Shown here: piece by piece, positions 31,401 to 40,375 of the stretch
Position numbering within the stretch: position 1 is the first letter of the stretch
How the letters are laid out: each line of letters begins with the position of its first letter
Assembly: GCA_965215475.1 (NCBI GenBank)
Contig: OZ244061.1
Coordinates: forward strand, 2,728,001 to 2,792,000
Length of the DNA stretch: 64,000 nucleotides
Direction of reading: 5' to 3'
From: Bin80 sp965215475
Lineage (GTDB): Bacteria; Bacteroidota; Rhodothermia; Rhodothermales; Bin80
Position numbers and translations under genes: made by a program
Notes under the pieces: generated by a model
What the model saw: only the letters and a program-made list of their open reading frames with translations
Told to the model about the DNA's origin: nothing
Databases searched by the model: none

Positions 31401-34056
31401 GGGTTTGGACAACGCCACTGCGGTCGTCACCTTGGGGAATGGGAAGAGTGGAGCGACTGCTGGAGTCGGGACGATTGATGTGGGCGAGGGTGCTCTCCAG
31501 CTAGGCCCCGAAACGACGAATCCGTTGGATGAGTTGGGCAATGATTGGCAGTATCCGATTCCGAACGCGAATGCACGGCGGCCTCATGTGAAATTAGACG
31601 TGAAACAAGGCAGCGCGGTCAATGGACTCATTCGGGTGCCGAAAGGAAGTAAGCAGACGGAGATCATCGGCGCGAAATTTGACACCATCGTGTTTGATGG
31701 AATGAAGACGCCAAATAAACCAGGGACGGTGGATCCCAGCAAATTAAACTGGGACGGGACCTTGTATGTGATGGGTATCGGAGCCGCGGGGAAAGAAGCG
31801 ATCACAGTGGATTCCCTGAACGCATCGAATGGGGCGGTTGAGTTCTGGGGGTCCAAGGCCACGATCACCAAAAATGTGGACGTTACCTCTGCGAACCTCT
31901 TCCAGCAGTTGAATACGTTGGAATTCAAAAAGGATCTCACGATCAGCGGGACGGCAGGATTCTCTTCCAGAGAGGGGGATGCAGACGCCAAAAAATCGCT
32001 GACCATTGAGGGAAACTTTTCGAAGGTCATTACAAGTGCGACGGGAGCTGCTAATGAGGATCAAGAGAGAGGGATTTCGAATACTCCTACGGATGCAATC
32101 TATTTGAGTGAGTATACGAACTTGACCGCCAAGAAGGACTTCAAGGTCTCTGGTCCAGGAGCGGCCACTCGGTTCTTGACGCAGAACGGAACGCAGCTTA
32201 AGTTGGAGGGAGACTTTGACTTTGGTCCGACCGCAGAAGGTTATGCGATCGAGGCCGATGTGGAGTTTTCAGGAAAAGAAGCGCAGAAGGTGCGTTCCCT
32301 GGCAGACTTCGGGGGGAAGGTAGAGATCAACAATGCCAACGGGATCATGCTGGAGAGTAATGTCGCGCAAGGGGAAACGAGTACGTTGACGCTGACCCGA
32401 GGAATCATCCACAGCGATCAGTATACCTGGACGTTGAAGAACCCGAACATTGAAGAGGATCTCCGTGGGCGCAACAATGCCGTGACCAACTGTGATACGG
32501 ATGAGAATTGTGACAAAGTGATCACAGGAGGCACGCGTCGCACGCATGCCTCGGCGGGGGTTTCTCGTCATGTGAAGGATGGGATTTCTGGGGGGACGGC
32601 GGAATTGAGCGGTGGGTACCTGTTCCCGGTGGGGGGTACTAGTGGAGAGGAGGCGCATTATCGTCCGCTGATTCTGCAACTGGAGGATGATTTATCGGAA
32701 GCGATGCCGGCGACGGTGACGCCGATTACGGTTCCCGACGGGGCAACACCATCCTGGCCTGCCGACAATATCGTCACCTCAGGAGGGGCGTTAACGCTGG
32801 ATGTATATGCGGACATCTTCTGGAAAGTGGAGTTCAAAGACGAGTTGGATGTGCATCCTCGTGTTCGGATTGGAGCGGGCGGACTGGTGAACGTATTTGA
32901 TCAGGCGGGAATCCGCATGGTGCAGTGGGATTGTGAATGGGATAATCCGAAATTGGCGGGAACCTCCGTCACCGGAAATGGCGACGAATCGTTTGCGGAA
33001 AACGGATATGTGAATGGCGTTCTGAATTTGACGCAGGAGACGGTGGAGATTGGCACATGTGCGATTTTGGGCGTGGCAGCGAATGGGATTGAGAACCCCA
33101 TTCACCGCGCGGAAATTACGGGGGGCTTGGCGGAGGTTCAGATCATTCATAACGCAAACTTACCTGCACCGGTGAATGTATCTCTGGATGGGGCGCCGCT
33201 TCTTTCTGGCGTGCGGTTCCAGACTGCGACGGGCTATACGAAGCTTAGCGCAGGATCCCATGAGGTGCAGCTCCAGTTAGTGGGTGCTCCGGCAGAGCAG
33301 ACCACGGATGTGACCCTGCCTTCGTTGGGGGCAAACAAGAGCTATGCGGTCATCGCGCACGGCATGTTGGGCAACCTTGCGGTGAACACGATTGAAACCC
33401 GCCTGAAATCCAGTACGAGCACGATGGTGGAGGCGATCTTGGTTCATGGCTCGGGCGATGCGCCGGCGGTGAACGTGAATGTGTTGGATCCATCCAACAG
33501 TAACCAGTTGGATCGGGTATTGACGCGGCAGCTTGCGTTCAACAATACGACGCGGTATTTGCAGTTGGAGCCGGACTTTGTGAACTTGCAGGTCACCACG
33601 GCGGACAACACGGAGGTTGCGGTCTTCCAGTTGGATCTGGCGGGGCGTCAGGGCGAGGCTTTGATCTTGAACCTGTCCAATCAGGCGGCAAGCTTGGAGG
33701 TCTACGGAGTGGATGTGAATGGGGAGCGTGTGGCGCACTTCAATGTGACGAGTGTTGCCGAAGCGGAGGAGCTTCCGACGGAGTTCACCTTGCATGGGAA
33801 CTATCCGAACCCGTTCAATCCTTCGACGCGGATCCAGTTTGATCTACCGGAGTCGGCTCGTGTGAGTCTTCAGATTGTGGACATGTTGGGTCGTGAAGTG
33901 ATGACGCTGCCGGCGCAGGAGTTTGAGGCGGGGGCGAACCGGAGCATGGAGCTGAATGCGGTGAGTCTTGCCTCGGGGACCTACCTGTACCGGATGATTG
34001 CGACAGGAGCGGAGAGCAGGTTTGTGAAGTCGGGTCGTATGACGCTGGTGAAGTAA
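28453..34056 (+). CDS. Giant T9SS-secreted beta-helix surface protein, copy B
   Basis: This 1867-residue paralogue of copy A has the same signal peptide, beta-helix body, Ig-like domain (about 425-530), DUF4397-like part (about 1560-1760) and T9SS sorting domain (about 1782-1867, with YPNPFNPSTRIQFDLP). Differences cluster. The region after the signal peptide and parts of the first 750 residues diverge with many small indels, whereas the block from LKHLVYASRNTD to HLTIGPS and the last 600 residues are almost unchanged. This mosaic suggests gene conversion with copy A while other blocks diversify. The frame is open throughout. It is probably a surface adhesin or other exposed structural protein; no enzymatic motif is visible. 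Confidence 0.88.
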   Translation: MKHFTKLFGVGCVALLAMLFAASGAFAQTTRYVDVNNGSGADCTLTAPCLLDNAIGSEGTVLIRVRRAGSTVTLAPPASSLTANITFGAYVRGSGSAVKGTLEFEDEFTIGAGTFTIHKDATVQFEDVKLSDDATRTSGAIAFADSPADDKNHPASRLSITGTLTVVGSSNYLDALEVANDLTIEGESTSPRLRVNQLTVKRGATLTVGGSTAAAEIDLHVALKKSAKDSKNGILTVDGTIDGPGTVWFTPEARTSSFFHLSSDYQPDARNVIDHDDCVLVTGGGEIENEIRAIAAGNICINLTKIGDLTVAGSIAADATDNPDVTTDVIFRNEVEIDGDVVQWNDARVVFEKDATVTGDVILADGVLPTGVFPSSFPVDQSTARVDDGGVATSIRRGVKLASAAENDPFTCEYLNDMAAVRIVDTPVVSLSATPTSQVVGGTVTVTATLNKAHPDGTDVTVPLVVNPANAVTPANPSITIAGVATTGSVPLTVSNTPGTFTVALGEVMNARPGTTATSVSITVTPTGKNLLVDDPSDARFFKNQDTATAGPGFYIPGVLFQGEVTIEGDLDIRSDDIAGIDSAPNRKDTSCAPRVIFAAEKVGKANSAIMSRIEGDLNIEATHNDRILLDAHMDGAIISAHNLALDGEIFAEEGAPIEMENPAETLDEGECKNTLALNGGTRLILTEEGNGREISGDLMIHALVTLEDLEITGDVTVTTLHVGSGSDLEVDETLTVKDALILEGELDGALHSNSELKHLVYASRNTDIVTGLTEKGALESLSIYLDGGELRLDEVTETKNLGLCKGPLVLFAAGTDTQNTLMVTEQITVKEGTLSLDTNDPGSIGTDVPDKEADRTGNHGYILKYVVEKEHTIDSEWFTGVRKVAIDHKDAVVIVDEKQSLIEGVHIFNGHLHLKGEGSHLTIGPSSKHAPFLMIDNGELHANGNNVVVHGKVDVGKADKQTGKIMTGGGELHVLGQLNSSKGLDNATAVVTLGNGKSGATAGVGTIDVGEGALQLGPETTNPLDELGNDWQYPIPNANARRPHVKLDVKQGSAVNGLIRVPKGSKQTEIIGAKFDTIVFDGMKTPNKPGTVDPSKLNWDGTLYVMGIGAAGKEAITVDSLNASNGAVEFWGSKATITKNVDVTSANLFQQLNTLEFKKDLTISGTAGFSSREGDADAKKSLTIEGNFSKVITSATGAANEDQERGISNTPTDAIYLSEYTNLTAKKDFKVSGPGAATRFLTQNGTQLKLEGDFDFGPTAEGYAIEADVEFSGKEAQKVRSLADFGGKVEINNANGIMLESNVAQGETSTLTLTRGIIHSDQYTWTLKNPNIEEDLRGRNNAVTNCDTDENCDKVITGGTRRTHASAGVSRHVKDGISGGTAELSGGYLFPVGGTSGEEAHYRPLILQLEDDLSEAMPATVTPITVPDGATPSWPADNIVTSGGALTLDVYADIFWKVEFKDELDVHPRVRIGAGGLVNVFDQAGIRMVQWDCEWDNPKLAGTSVTGNGDESFAENGYVNGVLNLTQETVEIGTCAILGVAANGIENPIHRAEITGGLAEVQIIHNANLPAPVNVSLDGAPLLSGVRFQTATGYTKLSAGSHEVQLQLVGAPAEQTTDVTLPSLGANKSYAVIAHGMLGNLAVNTIETRLKSSTSTMVEAILVHGSGDAPAVNVNVLDPSNSNQLDRVLTRQLAFNNTTRYLQLEPDFVNLQVTTADNTEVAVFQLDLAGRQGEALILNLSNQAASLEVYGVDVNGERVAHFNVTSVAEAEELPTEFTLHGNYPNPFNPSTRIQFDLPESARVSLQIVDMLGREVMTLPAQEFEAGANRSMELNAVSLASGTYLYRMIATGAESRFVKSGRMTLVK

Positions 34057-34094
34057 AGCAGATCGAGTAGCGTAGCTACTCACGCAGGAAACAA

Positions 34095-34129
34095 GGCGCC
34101 CCGGTACTTCTTGGTATCGGGGCGCTTTT
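34095..34129 (+). terminator. Rho-independent terminator of giant gene copy B
   Basis: A GGCGCCCCGGTAC stem pairs with GGTATCGGGGCGC and is followed by TTTT, 38 bases after the stop codon. It is the counterpart of the hairpin at 13903-13938. Confidence 0.85.
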
Positions 34130-34204
34130 GCGTTGGGAAAAAAGTTCGGGAGGGAGGTAACCCCATTATATTTTCACATGATCACATAAAAAACGAAGTA
34201 AAAA

Positions 34205-34426
34205 ATGACGGATAAGATTGAAAATAATTCTACCAGAATTATCAAGACAGCGGCTGGGGGCGCAGCAGGAGCAACGGCCGGAGGACTTATAGGTAGCAAA
34301 ATTGGTATCGCTGCAATGGGAACTGCTATTGCAGGAACTGTGCCTTTAGCTATACTTGGCGGTATTATCAGTGTTGGTGCAATCATTCTAAACAAGAAGT
34401 TAAAAAGCAAATCCAACAATAATTGA
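34205..34426 (+). CDS. Small glycine-zipper membrane protein
   Basis: This 73-residue protein has a Gly/Ala-rich hydrophobic core (AAGGAAGATAGGLIGSKIG, then a second hydrophobic segment LAILGGIISVGAIIL) and a basic tail KKLKSKSNNN. GxxxG spacing is typical of glycine-zipper segments that pack or oligomerise in membranes. It starts 66 bases after the right arm ends. The function is unknown: pore-forming toxin or effector, holin-like, and plain membrane protein are all possible. Confidence 0.55.
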   Translation: MTDKIENNSTRIIKTAAGGAAGATAGGLIGSKIGIAAMGTAIAGTVPLAILGGIISVGAIILNKKLKSKSNNN

Positions 34427-34524
34427 GTTGAAGTTCATATAGGGCTTTACTGCCGGGGTTGTTTCAATCCTTCAACAACTTTTCCGGTTACAAAAGATAG
34501 AGATGAGGCATACTTGTTGATTTT

Positions 34525-35342
34525 ATGAAAGCGCAAGTTTGCAATTTGTATGGGATCAAAAAAAAACGCCTTGCCTTGGACCGACCGAACGAAGATCTAT
34601 GTAAAGAAGCAGCAGAATTTTTCAAGATCGTGCATTCTTTGGAGCATGAGTGCTCAAGGGATACAATGAATCCGCTCATGCAGGGAGGTAATGGGTTGCC
34701 TCAATTTGATGTATTTATGGAGCCGGTTCAATTCTTGACGACATGGATTCATGTATATGGCAATGTGAGGTCGGCGATCATAGCATCCAAGATTTGTGTG
34801 GTAAAGTTAGCTCCCACCTTAAAGCTACACTTTGCCTGCTTCGGAATGGCTATTACGACGAAGCACTTGCACTTTGCAGAATCATCGGTGAAACGACTAA
34901 TTTACTCTGTCTTTTCTACGCTGATGGACAAGAACTGGAGAAGTGGCGTTTACTTGTGGAGAGATAGTATAACGCCCAAATCAAGCCGGTTGAGGTCCGT
35001 AAACGTCTAGAAGAATTGGGTATAAAACACCCGCCTATTGATAAGGAGAAATACAAAGATCTATCTGCGGGTTTAGTGCACGCATCTCCTCATGCTAGAC
35101 CTAATAAACACAATGATGAGAATATTCCCATACTTGGGAGCGTTTTCCAAAAGAATGGATTAAATCAAGGACTATCTGAACTCGCACGACTCTCATGTTT
35201 AGCGACATTTTTTGGGTCAAAGCTGGTACAACTCCCCAGTCGTCCAAAACAGATTATTGAGGGACACATTCTATCTATCGCAGAAAGCATGAATATTGGC
35301 ATGGATTCATTTGAGCAAGGGGGCATGCCCCATAAGCGTTAA
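34525..35342 (+). pseudogene. Unidentified helical protein gene, frameshifted
   Basis: Three consecutive open pieces appear to form one gene: 34525 to about 34735 (RLALDRPNEDLCKEAAEFF), 34743-34967 in another frame (KATLCLLRNGYYDEALALCR and TTNLLCLFYADGQELEKW), and an in-frame continuation after a TAG at 34965-34967 (EVRKRLEELGIKHPP) ending at 35342. The all-helical pattern recalls HEPN-like or DUF5677-type proteins of accessory regions, but I am not sure. With one frame change and one stop it is most likely inactive. Confidence 0.5.
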
Positions 35343-35549
35343 CTTGAAAAGTATTTCTCTATTTGATGGTTTCTGCGCCTTGGAGATTCTGTAAGCGATT
35401 TCGAGATGATTGTCCGATTTCTAATCATTTCACTCAATAAGTAGTAGGAGCAATTGTTCGCAAGACTTGATTTAGCGTAGTTTAGGGTTTAGTGGAAACT
35501 CTGGTTTCGAATGAAAAATCTTCCTGATGCCTTTCTATCCTGCCTTTAA

Positions 35550-35784
35550 TTGATCGTAGTGGTGGATAATCTCACAAGTATTTTGGATTTGGAACCATCG
35601 CAAGCTTGCAAATTCCTAATGAGGAGTACATCATATTGCAGTGTAGCCCTGCCTCAGTATTTTAAATTTGATTCTTTGTTGACGTCTATCGCCGAAGCTG
35701 TGGGTAATGATGCGAATTCTGATTATTACTGTCGAAAAGAAATCCCATCCTTCATATGCCGGGGAATCGTCGCCTCCCCCGACT
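35550..35784 (+). pseudogene. N-terminal fragment, possibly of a defence-type reverse transcriptase
   Basis: About 55 codons read ILDLEPSQACKFLMRSTSY followed by LPQYFKFDSLL. This pattern of an EA-FL box, SYC and LP-YF-F resembles the first residues of some defence-associated bacterial reverse transcriptases, from memory rather than alignment. No catalytic motif follows, because the frame runs into an AAA ATPase fragment. The family suggestion is weak; that it is a truncated gene is more likely. Confidence 0.3.
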
Positions 35785-35901
35785 GGACGTGACCGAGGCC
35801 CTGCGGCATTTTTTCACGGAAGGGAAGACATTCTATCCAGTTTTGAGACTGTCCTCTCTGATACAATGTGTCCTGATTTGCCGTATCTTCATGCCATGTA
35901 A
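35785..35901 (+). pseudogene. N-terminal fragment of a third AAA ATPase copy
   Basis: The frame reads DRGPAAFFHGREDILSSFET, matching the conserved N-terminal block of the two intact 401-residue ATPases (DRGPA, then FHGR, an acidic pair, and a hydrophobic helix). It ends at a TAA at 35899-35901 after unrelated residues, before Walker A would occur. It lies 15 bases upstream of intact copy 2, suggesting a collapsed tandem array. Confidence 0.7.
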
Positions 35902-35916
35902 TTGATCAAAAACATC

Positions 35917-37122
35917 ATGAGTTCTGATTTCATTGAGGATCGAGGTCCAGCTGAATATTTTCACGGGAGGCAAGAAATTATTGACACTTTTACCAGTGCC
36001 CTTGAACGCTATCTCGGCAAAAAAAGGGGAACCACCTTCTTGATCCAGGGTGCACCCGGAGCGGGAAAGACGGCTCTACTGGATAAACTGTCTGTAGAGG
36101 CACGGGCCAAAAACTGGGACGTCGCAATCATCAAGATGAAAGATTTGTATGATCCTATATCCATGGCACAATCTCTGGGAGAATCCTACGTCATGGATAA
36201 ACAGTATGCTGCGAACGTTGGTATTCATGGGTTCGGCGGTGGGTATAGCAGAAATGTGGCAGGATATTCCAGTGTGGATGGGTTACTGAAAGAGGTGGCA
36301 CCCGAGGAAGGATTGATTTTGGTGCTGGATGAAGCCCAGCGTCTGATCAATCTAGAAAAAACTCCAACGGAATCACATCGAGCGGGAGACACGTTGGACA
36401 AGATTCATAATGGTGGGCTGGGAAAACCCGTCATGCTACTGACGGCGGGGTTAGGCACGACCCAATCGGCCTTTCGCAAGCTGGGGATTTCCCGATTTGC
36501 AGGAGAGGCTTTGATAAATCTCGGGCGATTGGATAAGAAATCTGAGCGGTTGGTAATTCGTGATTGGTTAATCAAAGACGGGGGGGCCAAGGGGAATCCT
36601 GATCCATGGATTGATGCGATTGCCAAGGAGACGCATGGATGGCCCCAGCATATCATTTCCTATGTTAAGCCCGCGGTTGCGTACCTTGAATCCAACCATC
36701 GTCGCATGACGGATGAGGGCTTGCGGATTGTGCTAGAGAAGGGCAATGAGTTTCGAATCAACTATTACGAAACCCGCGCGCACGAGATTGACGTGGAGCA
36801 ACGGCAATCTCTTACCAGATCTCTCGCCCATGTTCCACTTGGTGGAACTACGACACGCACGTCAATTATAGCTATACTTAATGAAGAATATCCTCCTGAA
36901 GTAGCAGACAATTTCTTCAAACAAGCACTTGAGCAAGGAATCATTGATAAGCGCAAAGGTGGATACTACGGGGTGCCGATTCCCTCAATGCAAACATGGT
37001 TGATTGAAGAGTATGGCAGAGAACAGATTCAAATGCCGAAGATACACGATGAGTTATCCAAGGTGAGGCATGAGTCGCCAAAACAAGAAAAAGACTCCTC
37101 AAAGTGGAGTATGGAACGTTAA
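35917..37122 (+). CDS. AAA ATPase with C-terminal winged-helix-like region, copy 2
   Basis: This is a 401-residue paralogue of the ATPase at 2229-3434. Length, Walker A (GAPGAGKT, residues 45-52), Walker B (LILVLDEAQR), LLTAGLGT and HGWPQHIISY are all conserved, as is the C-terminal IPIPSMQTWLIEEYG. I chose the ATG at 35917 over a TTG at 35902 because MSS-x-F aligns with copy 1. The C-terminal tails differ: here it is Lys/Ser-rich, in copy 1 Pro-rich. ATP binding and hydrolysis are well supported, but the target is unknown. A fragment of a third copy sits just upstream. Confidence 0.85.
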   Translation: MSSDFIEDRGPAEYFHGRQEIIDTFTSALERYLGKKRGTTFLIQGAPGAGKTALLDKLSVEARAKNWDVAIIKMKDLYDPISMAQSLGESYVMDKQYAANVGIHGFGGGYSRNVAGYSSVDGLLKEVAPEEGLILVLDEAQRLINLEKTPTESHRAGDTLDKIHNGGLGKPVMLLTAGLGTTQSAFRKLGISRFAGEALINLGRLDKKSERLVIRDWLIKDGGAKGNPDPWIDAIAKETHGWPQHIISYVKPAVAYLESNHRRMTDEGLRIVLEKGNEFRINYYETRAHEIDVEQRQSLTRSLAHVPLGGTTTRTSIIAILNEEYPPEVADNFFKQALEQGIIDKRKGGYYGVPIPSMQTWLIEEYGREQIQMPKIHDELSKVRHESPKQEKDSSKWSMER

Positions 37123-37380
37123 ATGTTACTTGACTATCCCAAGTTCGACATTTTTGCTTGCGCTCAAGATACGAAAACCTCTCGTTTCCGTATTTGACTG
37201 ATGTTTTTCTTGATCCGTACTCTTGTGAGAGTTTACGATTTGATGGGGCGTGGCCGTGTACCCTGTTTTGCGCCTGATTCCGCACAATTTCCCCGTAATT
37301 TCTTCACATCCATCCCCATCGGATGTACCTCGGGCTCCTGAGTCCGTTCTTTCCCTCTTTATGAATCCACGCGCTTCATG

Positions 37381-38990
37381 TTACGGGTCGGGTGGCTTTT
37401 TGGGGACGGCCGAACTGGGTTCCTCGACGTATTCCTTGATCGTTTTCGTGGCCCCAGGGTCATACTTCAGGTTCAAGTGCGCGAACCCATCCTCTAAAAA
37501 GGGAGTCAGCTCCTGATCACATACATGAATCAAGTAGCGGTGTTTGTTTTTGGGAAGCCGGGTGGTGATCCGCTTGAGTTGACGCCGAATCGTATCCCAG
37601 TTTGCATGCACCCCTTTGTCTTTGAGTTGGGCCATATGGACCGTATAGTAGGCCAGAGGAACAGATGTGCTTCTATATGCGCATCCTTGCTGTGATCAAT
37701 GGGGCGCATGCCCAGATCTGACTTCATGAATCGGAAGGCACTCTCAAGCTCGGTCAACTTCCAGTACAAGCGAGCAATTTGTTGCAGCGTCAGGTCCTGT
37801 ATACGGGTTCGGATGACATAGCCCCCCACCGCCTAAATCCGGTGAGGAGGAGCAGGAAGCTTCGTATCGGTCACCGATTGTGCATGCTTCGCCTCCGACC
37901 GCAGAACCTTGACCTCGTACAAAGGAGAGATCCAGCTGTACTGCTGCTTCAAACGTCCAACTTTGATCAAAACCTGATCATAGGTTTTCAAATAGCCAGA
38001 CCTCATGTAGCTTCTCAAGGGTTTCGGTATACGGCTCGCCTTTCTTCGCAAGGATCTGCTCCTGGTCGGGCTTCCCTGTGCACATAGACCAAACGTTCGT
38101 CCTTCTTGGGATCGTCCACTTTCTCATTTGGTTCTTTTGGGGTAGCGTCCTCCTCCGCTTCTTTGGTGGATTCCCATGCCCGGATTTCTTTTCCGCCCGC
38201 CGTCCAAAACGTTTCTTCAGGGGCTCGATCCGGTACCGGAGGTGCCTTCGTGCGCTCCACGGTAATCCAGTCCGGGTTCTGCGCCTCCAAGTACTCCAGA
38301 TTCTCCTTGGATGCAATCCATGATCATCGTTACCCGCTCTCCTTGGAGATTCAACCCCTCCAACGTGTGCGGGCTCACTCGCGTTTCCGGCGAGAACCTT
38401 CACCGTGCGAGGAAGACCTGAAGCACTCATCGTCATGGACGCCGTTACCCGGGACCATCCTGTCGCTTCTGCTTGCTCCGCCCAAGAGTTCTCCCTTCTC
38501 TTGGCCATGGTAAAACGTGTTCGTTCAATCATAAAAAACCAGCGTGGGATCAAAATCCAACCTCTCTTCGGCCTTCCCATGAAGGCGGTCTATGATTGAT
38601 GCGTGCACAGCTTGACCCCATATCGGTGCAGCGTTTGATCCAGATGCAAAAGCTCCAGAATACTGGACTCGTTACACATCCAGTCCAGCGTGTGCCGCTC
38701 CCGCGGAGCGCACGCCCGATGATCCGAGCACAGGCAATCTTAATGCCCCGATTGGAGAAGTCAAGCTCCTGCAACAAGCCCGATCCGCGTGTAACAAGAG
38801 TCGCTCTCGGTGCCGGAATCGGGGTGCGTGATCTGATCCACATGGATATATTGTCTTTTCTCCACCTTCGTATGGATGTCATATCCGTTTTGCAGAAGAC
38901 GCTCCACGACCGCATCCTTGATCGCTTTGTCTTCGGAAAATGGGCTCCTGTTTCAGGCGGGCTTCCACCTGTTTACCGGCCATTGTTCTT
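37381..38990 (-). pseudogene. IS1634-family transposase, many frameshifts
   Basis: Reading leftward, pieces in several frames follow the order of an IS1634 (IS4-superfamily) transposase: an early part around 38600-38910, a middle with NPDWITVERTKAPPVPDRAP, then VLIKVGRLKQQYS, the conserved C-terminal box LTELESAFRFMKSDLGMRPI (about 37690-37750, with its glutamate) and HIEAHLFL. I count at least six frame changes or stops. On the right it abuts the fragment of a third giant secreted protein, so it probably inserted there. The ends are estimates because terminal repeats were not identified. Confidence 0.75.
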
Positions 38991-39027
38991 GCGCAGTGGC
39001 AAATTCTTGTCCCAGATTCAAAAGGGT

Positions 39028-39397
39028 GGTCTGTCTGGAGAGGGGACGATTGATGTGGGAGATGATGCACTCCAGCTAGGCCCCGAAACGATGAATCCGG
39101 TCAATGGGTTGACCCAAGATTGGCGATATCCAATTGTCCCCGTCCCTCCAGAAGACGAACCAGATGCCCCAAATAATCTAGATGCACGGCTTCACGTGAA
39201 ACTGGAAGTCATCGGGAACAACAGTGCCGTTGTGGGTACGATTCGTGTGCCGAAGGGAAGCAAGGAAACCGAGATCATCGGTGCAGACTTTGATACCATC
39301 GTTTTTGATGGGACAAAGACGCCAAAGAAATCAGGGGATGACAACTGGGACGGGACCTTGTATGTGGTTAGTGTTGTAGATAGCATAAACGCAAGTT
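39028..39397 (+). pseudogene. Fragment of a third giant T9SS protein gene
   Basis: About 120 codons match residues near 1010-1105 of copies A and B: GTIDVGDDALQLGPETMNPV, then TIRVPKGSKETEIIGADFDT, DNWDGTLYVV and DSINAS. It is more diverged from A and B than they are from each other here. The left end abuts the IS1634 remnant and the right end changes to unrelated sequence near 39397. Signal peptide and sorting domain are absent. Confidence 0.8.
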
Positions 39398-39441
39398 TGC
39401 AATTTATAGTGGATTTTTTCATGAGTTTCGGTGGTTCCCAT

Positions 39442-39467
39442 GGGGTTGTTTCAAAAACAGGTTAAAC
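39442..39467. repeat. Terminal inverted repeat, left
   Basis: The 26 bases beginning GGGGTTGTTTCAAAAA match the reverse complement of 44086-44111 at 25 positions. It lies 68 bases before a decayed IS256-type transposase and is probably that element's end. Confidence 0.65.
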
Positions 39468-39534
39468 TTTTGAGTTTTCACTGTGACTGGCAGGGCAAAA
39501 TCCCTACTCATAATCACATAAAATCAAAAGTAAA

Positions 39535-40375
39535 ATGTGCCCTTCTGATGAACAATTTTCGTTGAATGATCTTCTACAAAATCCGTCCATTTCGGATCCT
39601 TCTCTCCGCCTCCATTTACTGCGTCATTACATTGAGCTTCTCGGGGATTTGACCCGTGGTTTATTGTTGGATGTATCGTCATCTGAGGCAAAGATCTTGC
39701 CTGATCTAGAGGATCTACCACCGCCGAGTTCGGAAAATTTAGAGTCCGAGACTACAGCTTTATCTGCGCCACCCGACGATGGAGATGCGGGATCTCTTGC
39801 AAAGACACGTATGGAGGCCTTAGAGCTGTTTGATTCCCGTCTTTTTGCGAGGTACTGCTATGTGGCGATATGGGTGGATATGATCCATGTATGGGGGCAT
39901 CCCATGCTTCTATGTGTGGGAACCACCGTTGAAGGCTACCGCCAGATTCTGGGCTTTATCGAAGCGCCTCCACAAGATGTGGTCGCCATGCAACGACTCT
40001 TTCAGGATCTGATCGAACGTGGATTGCCTACTGGACTTCTTTGTGTCACCTCTGGGGGTCAAGACTGATTGTAGATTGCTTGGCCGGATTCAATACTGCC
40101 AGTTGTGCAAACGTGAGAGCGTGTCAAGTTTTCTTGAAGAATCGGATTCTGCTCCGATCAAAGGGGCGATGAAGCAGGCGTATGAGAGTCCAGACCATGA
40201 AACCGCCCTGGATGCGCTCATGGACATTCATGCGGATTTACTTCATCGCAATCGGAGTGCAGCTCACACGCTTGAACAAGATCTGGACAAAACATTGACG
40301 GTACACCGAACCGGACATATGAGCCCTTCTTATTCATCTCAACCTCCGATCTCTGTTAAATCGTCATCTTGCTGA
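39535..40375 (+). pseudogene. IS256 (Mutator)-type transposase, decayed
   Basis: Two frames carry pieces of a Mutator-like transposase: YVAIWVDMIHVWGHPMLLCV then GYRQILGFIEAPPQDVV (the first catalytic Asp region and its partner strand), and after a frame change near 40050, LGRIQYCQLCKRESVSSFL and DKTLTVHRTG. The second catalytic Asp region after GLLCVTSGG is altered, and the C-terminal Glu region is not recognisable. It is a different subtype from the intact transposase at 42797-44044. Confidence 0.7.

Larger units (their letters stand above)
28361..34138. repeat. Right arm of the 5.8-kb inverted repeat
   Basis: Inverted counterpart of 13899-19767, with the same inner border sequence and the same terminator at the outer end. 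Together the arms enclose 8.6 kb that carries the DUF262 gene, an IS fragment and the OLD-helicase pair. Confidence 0.9.
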
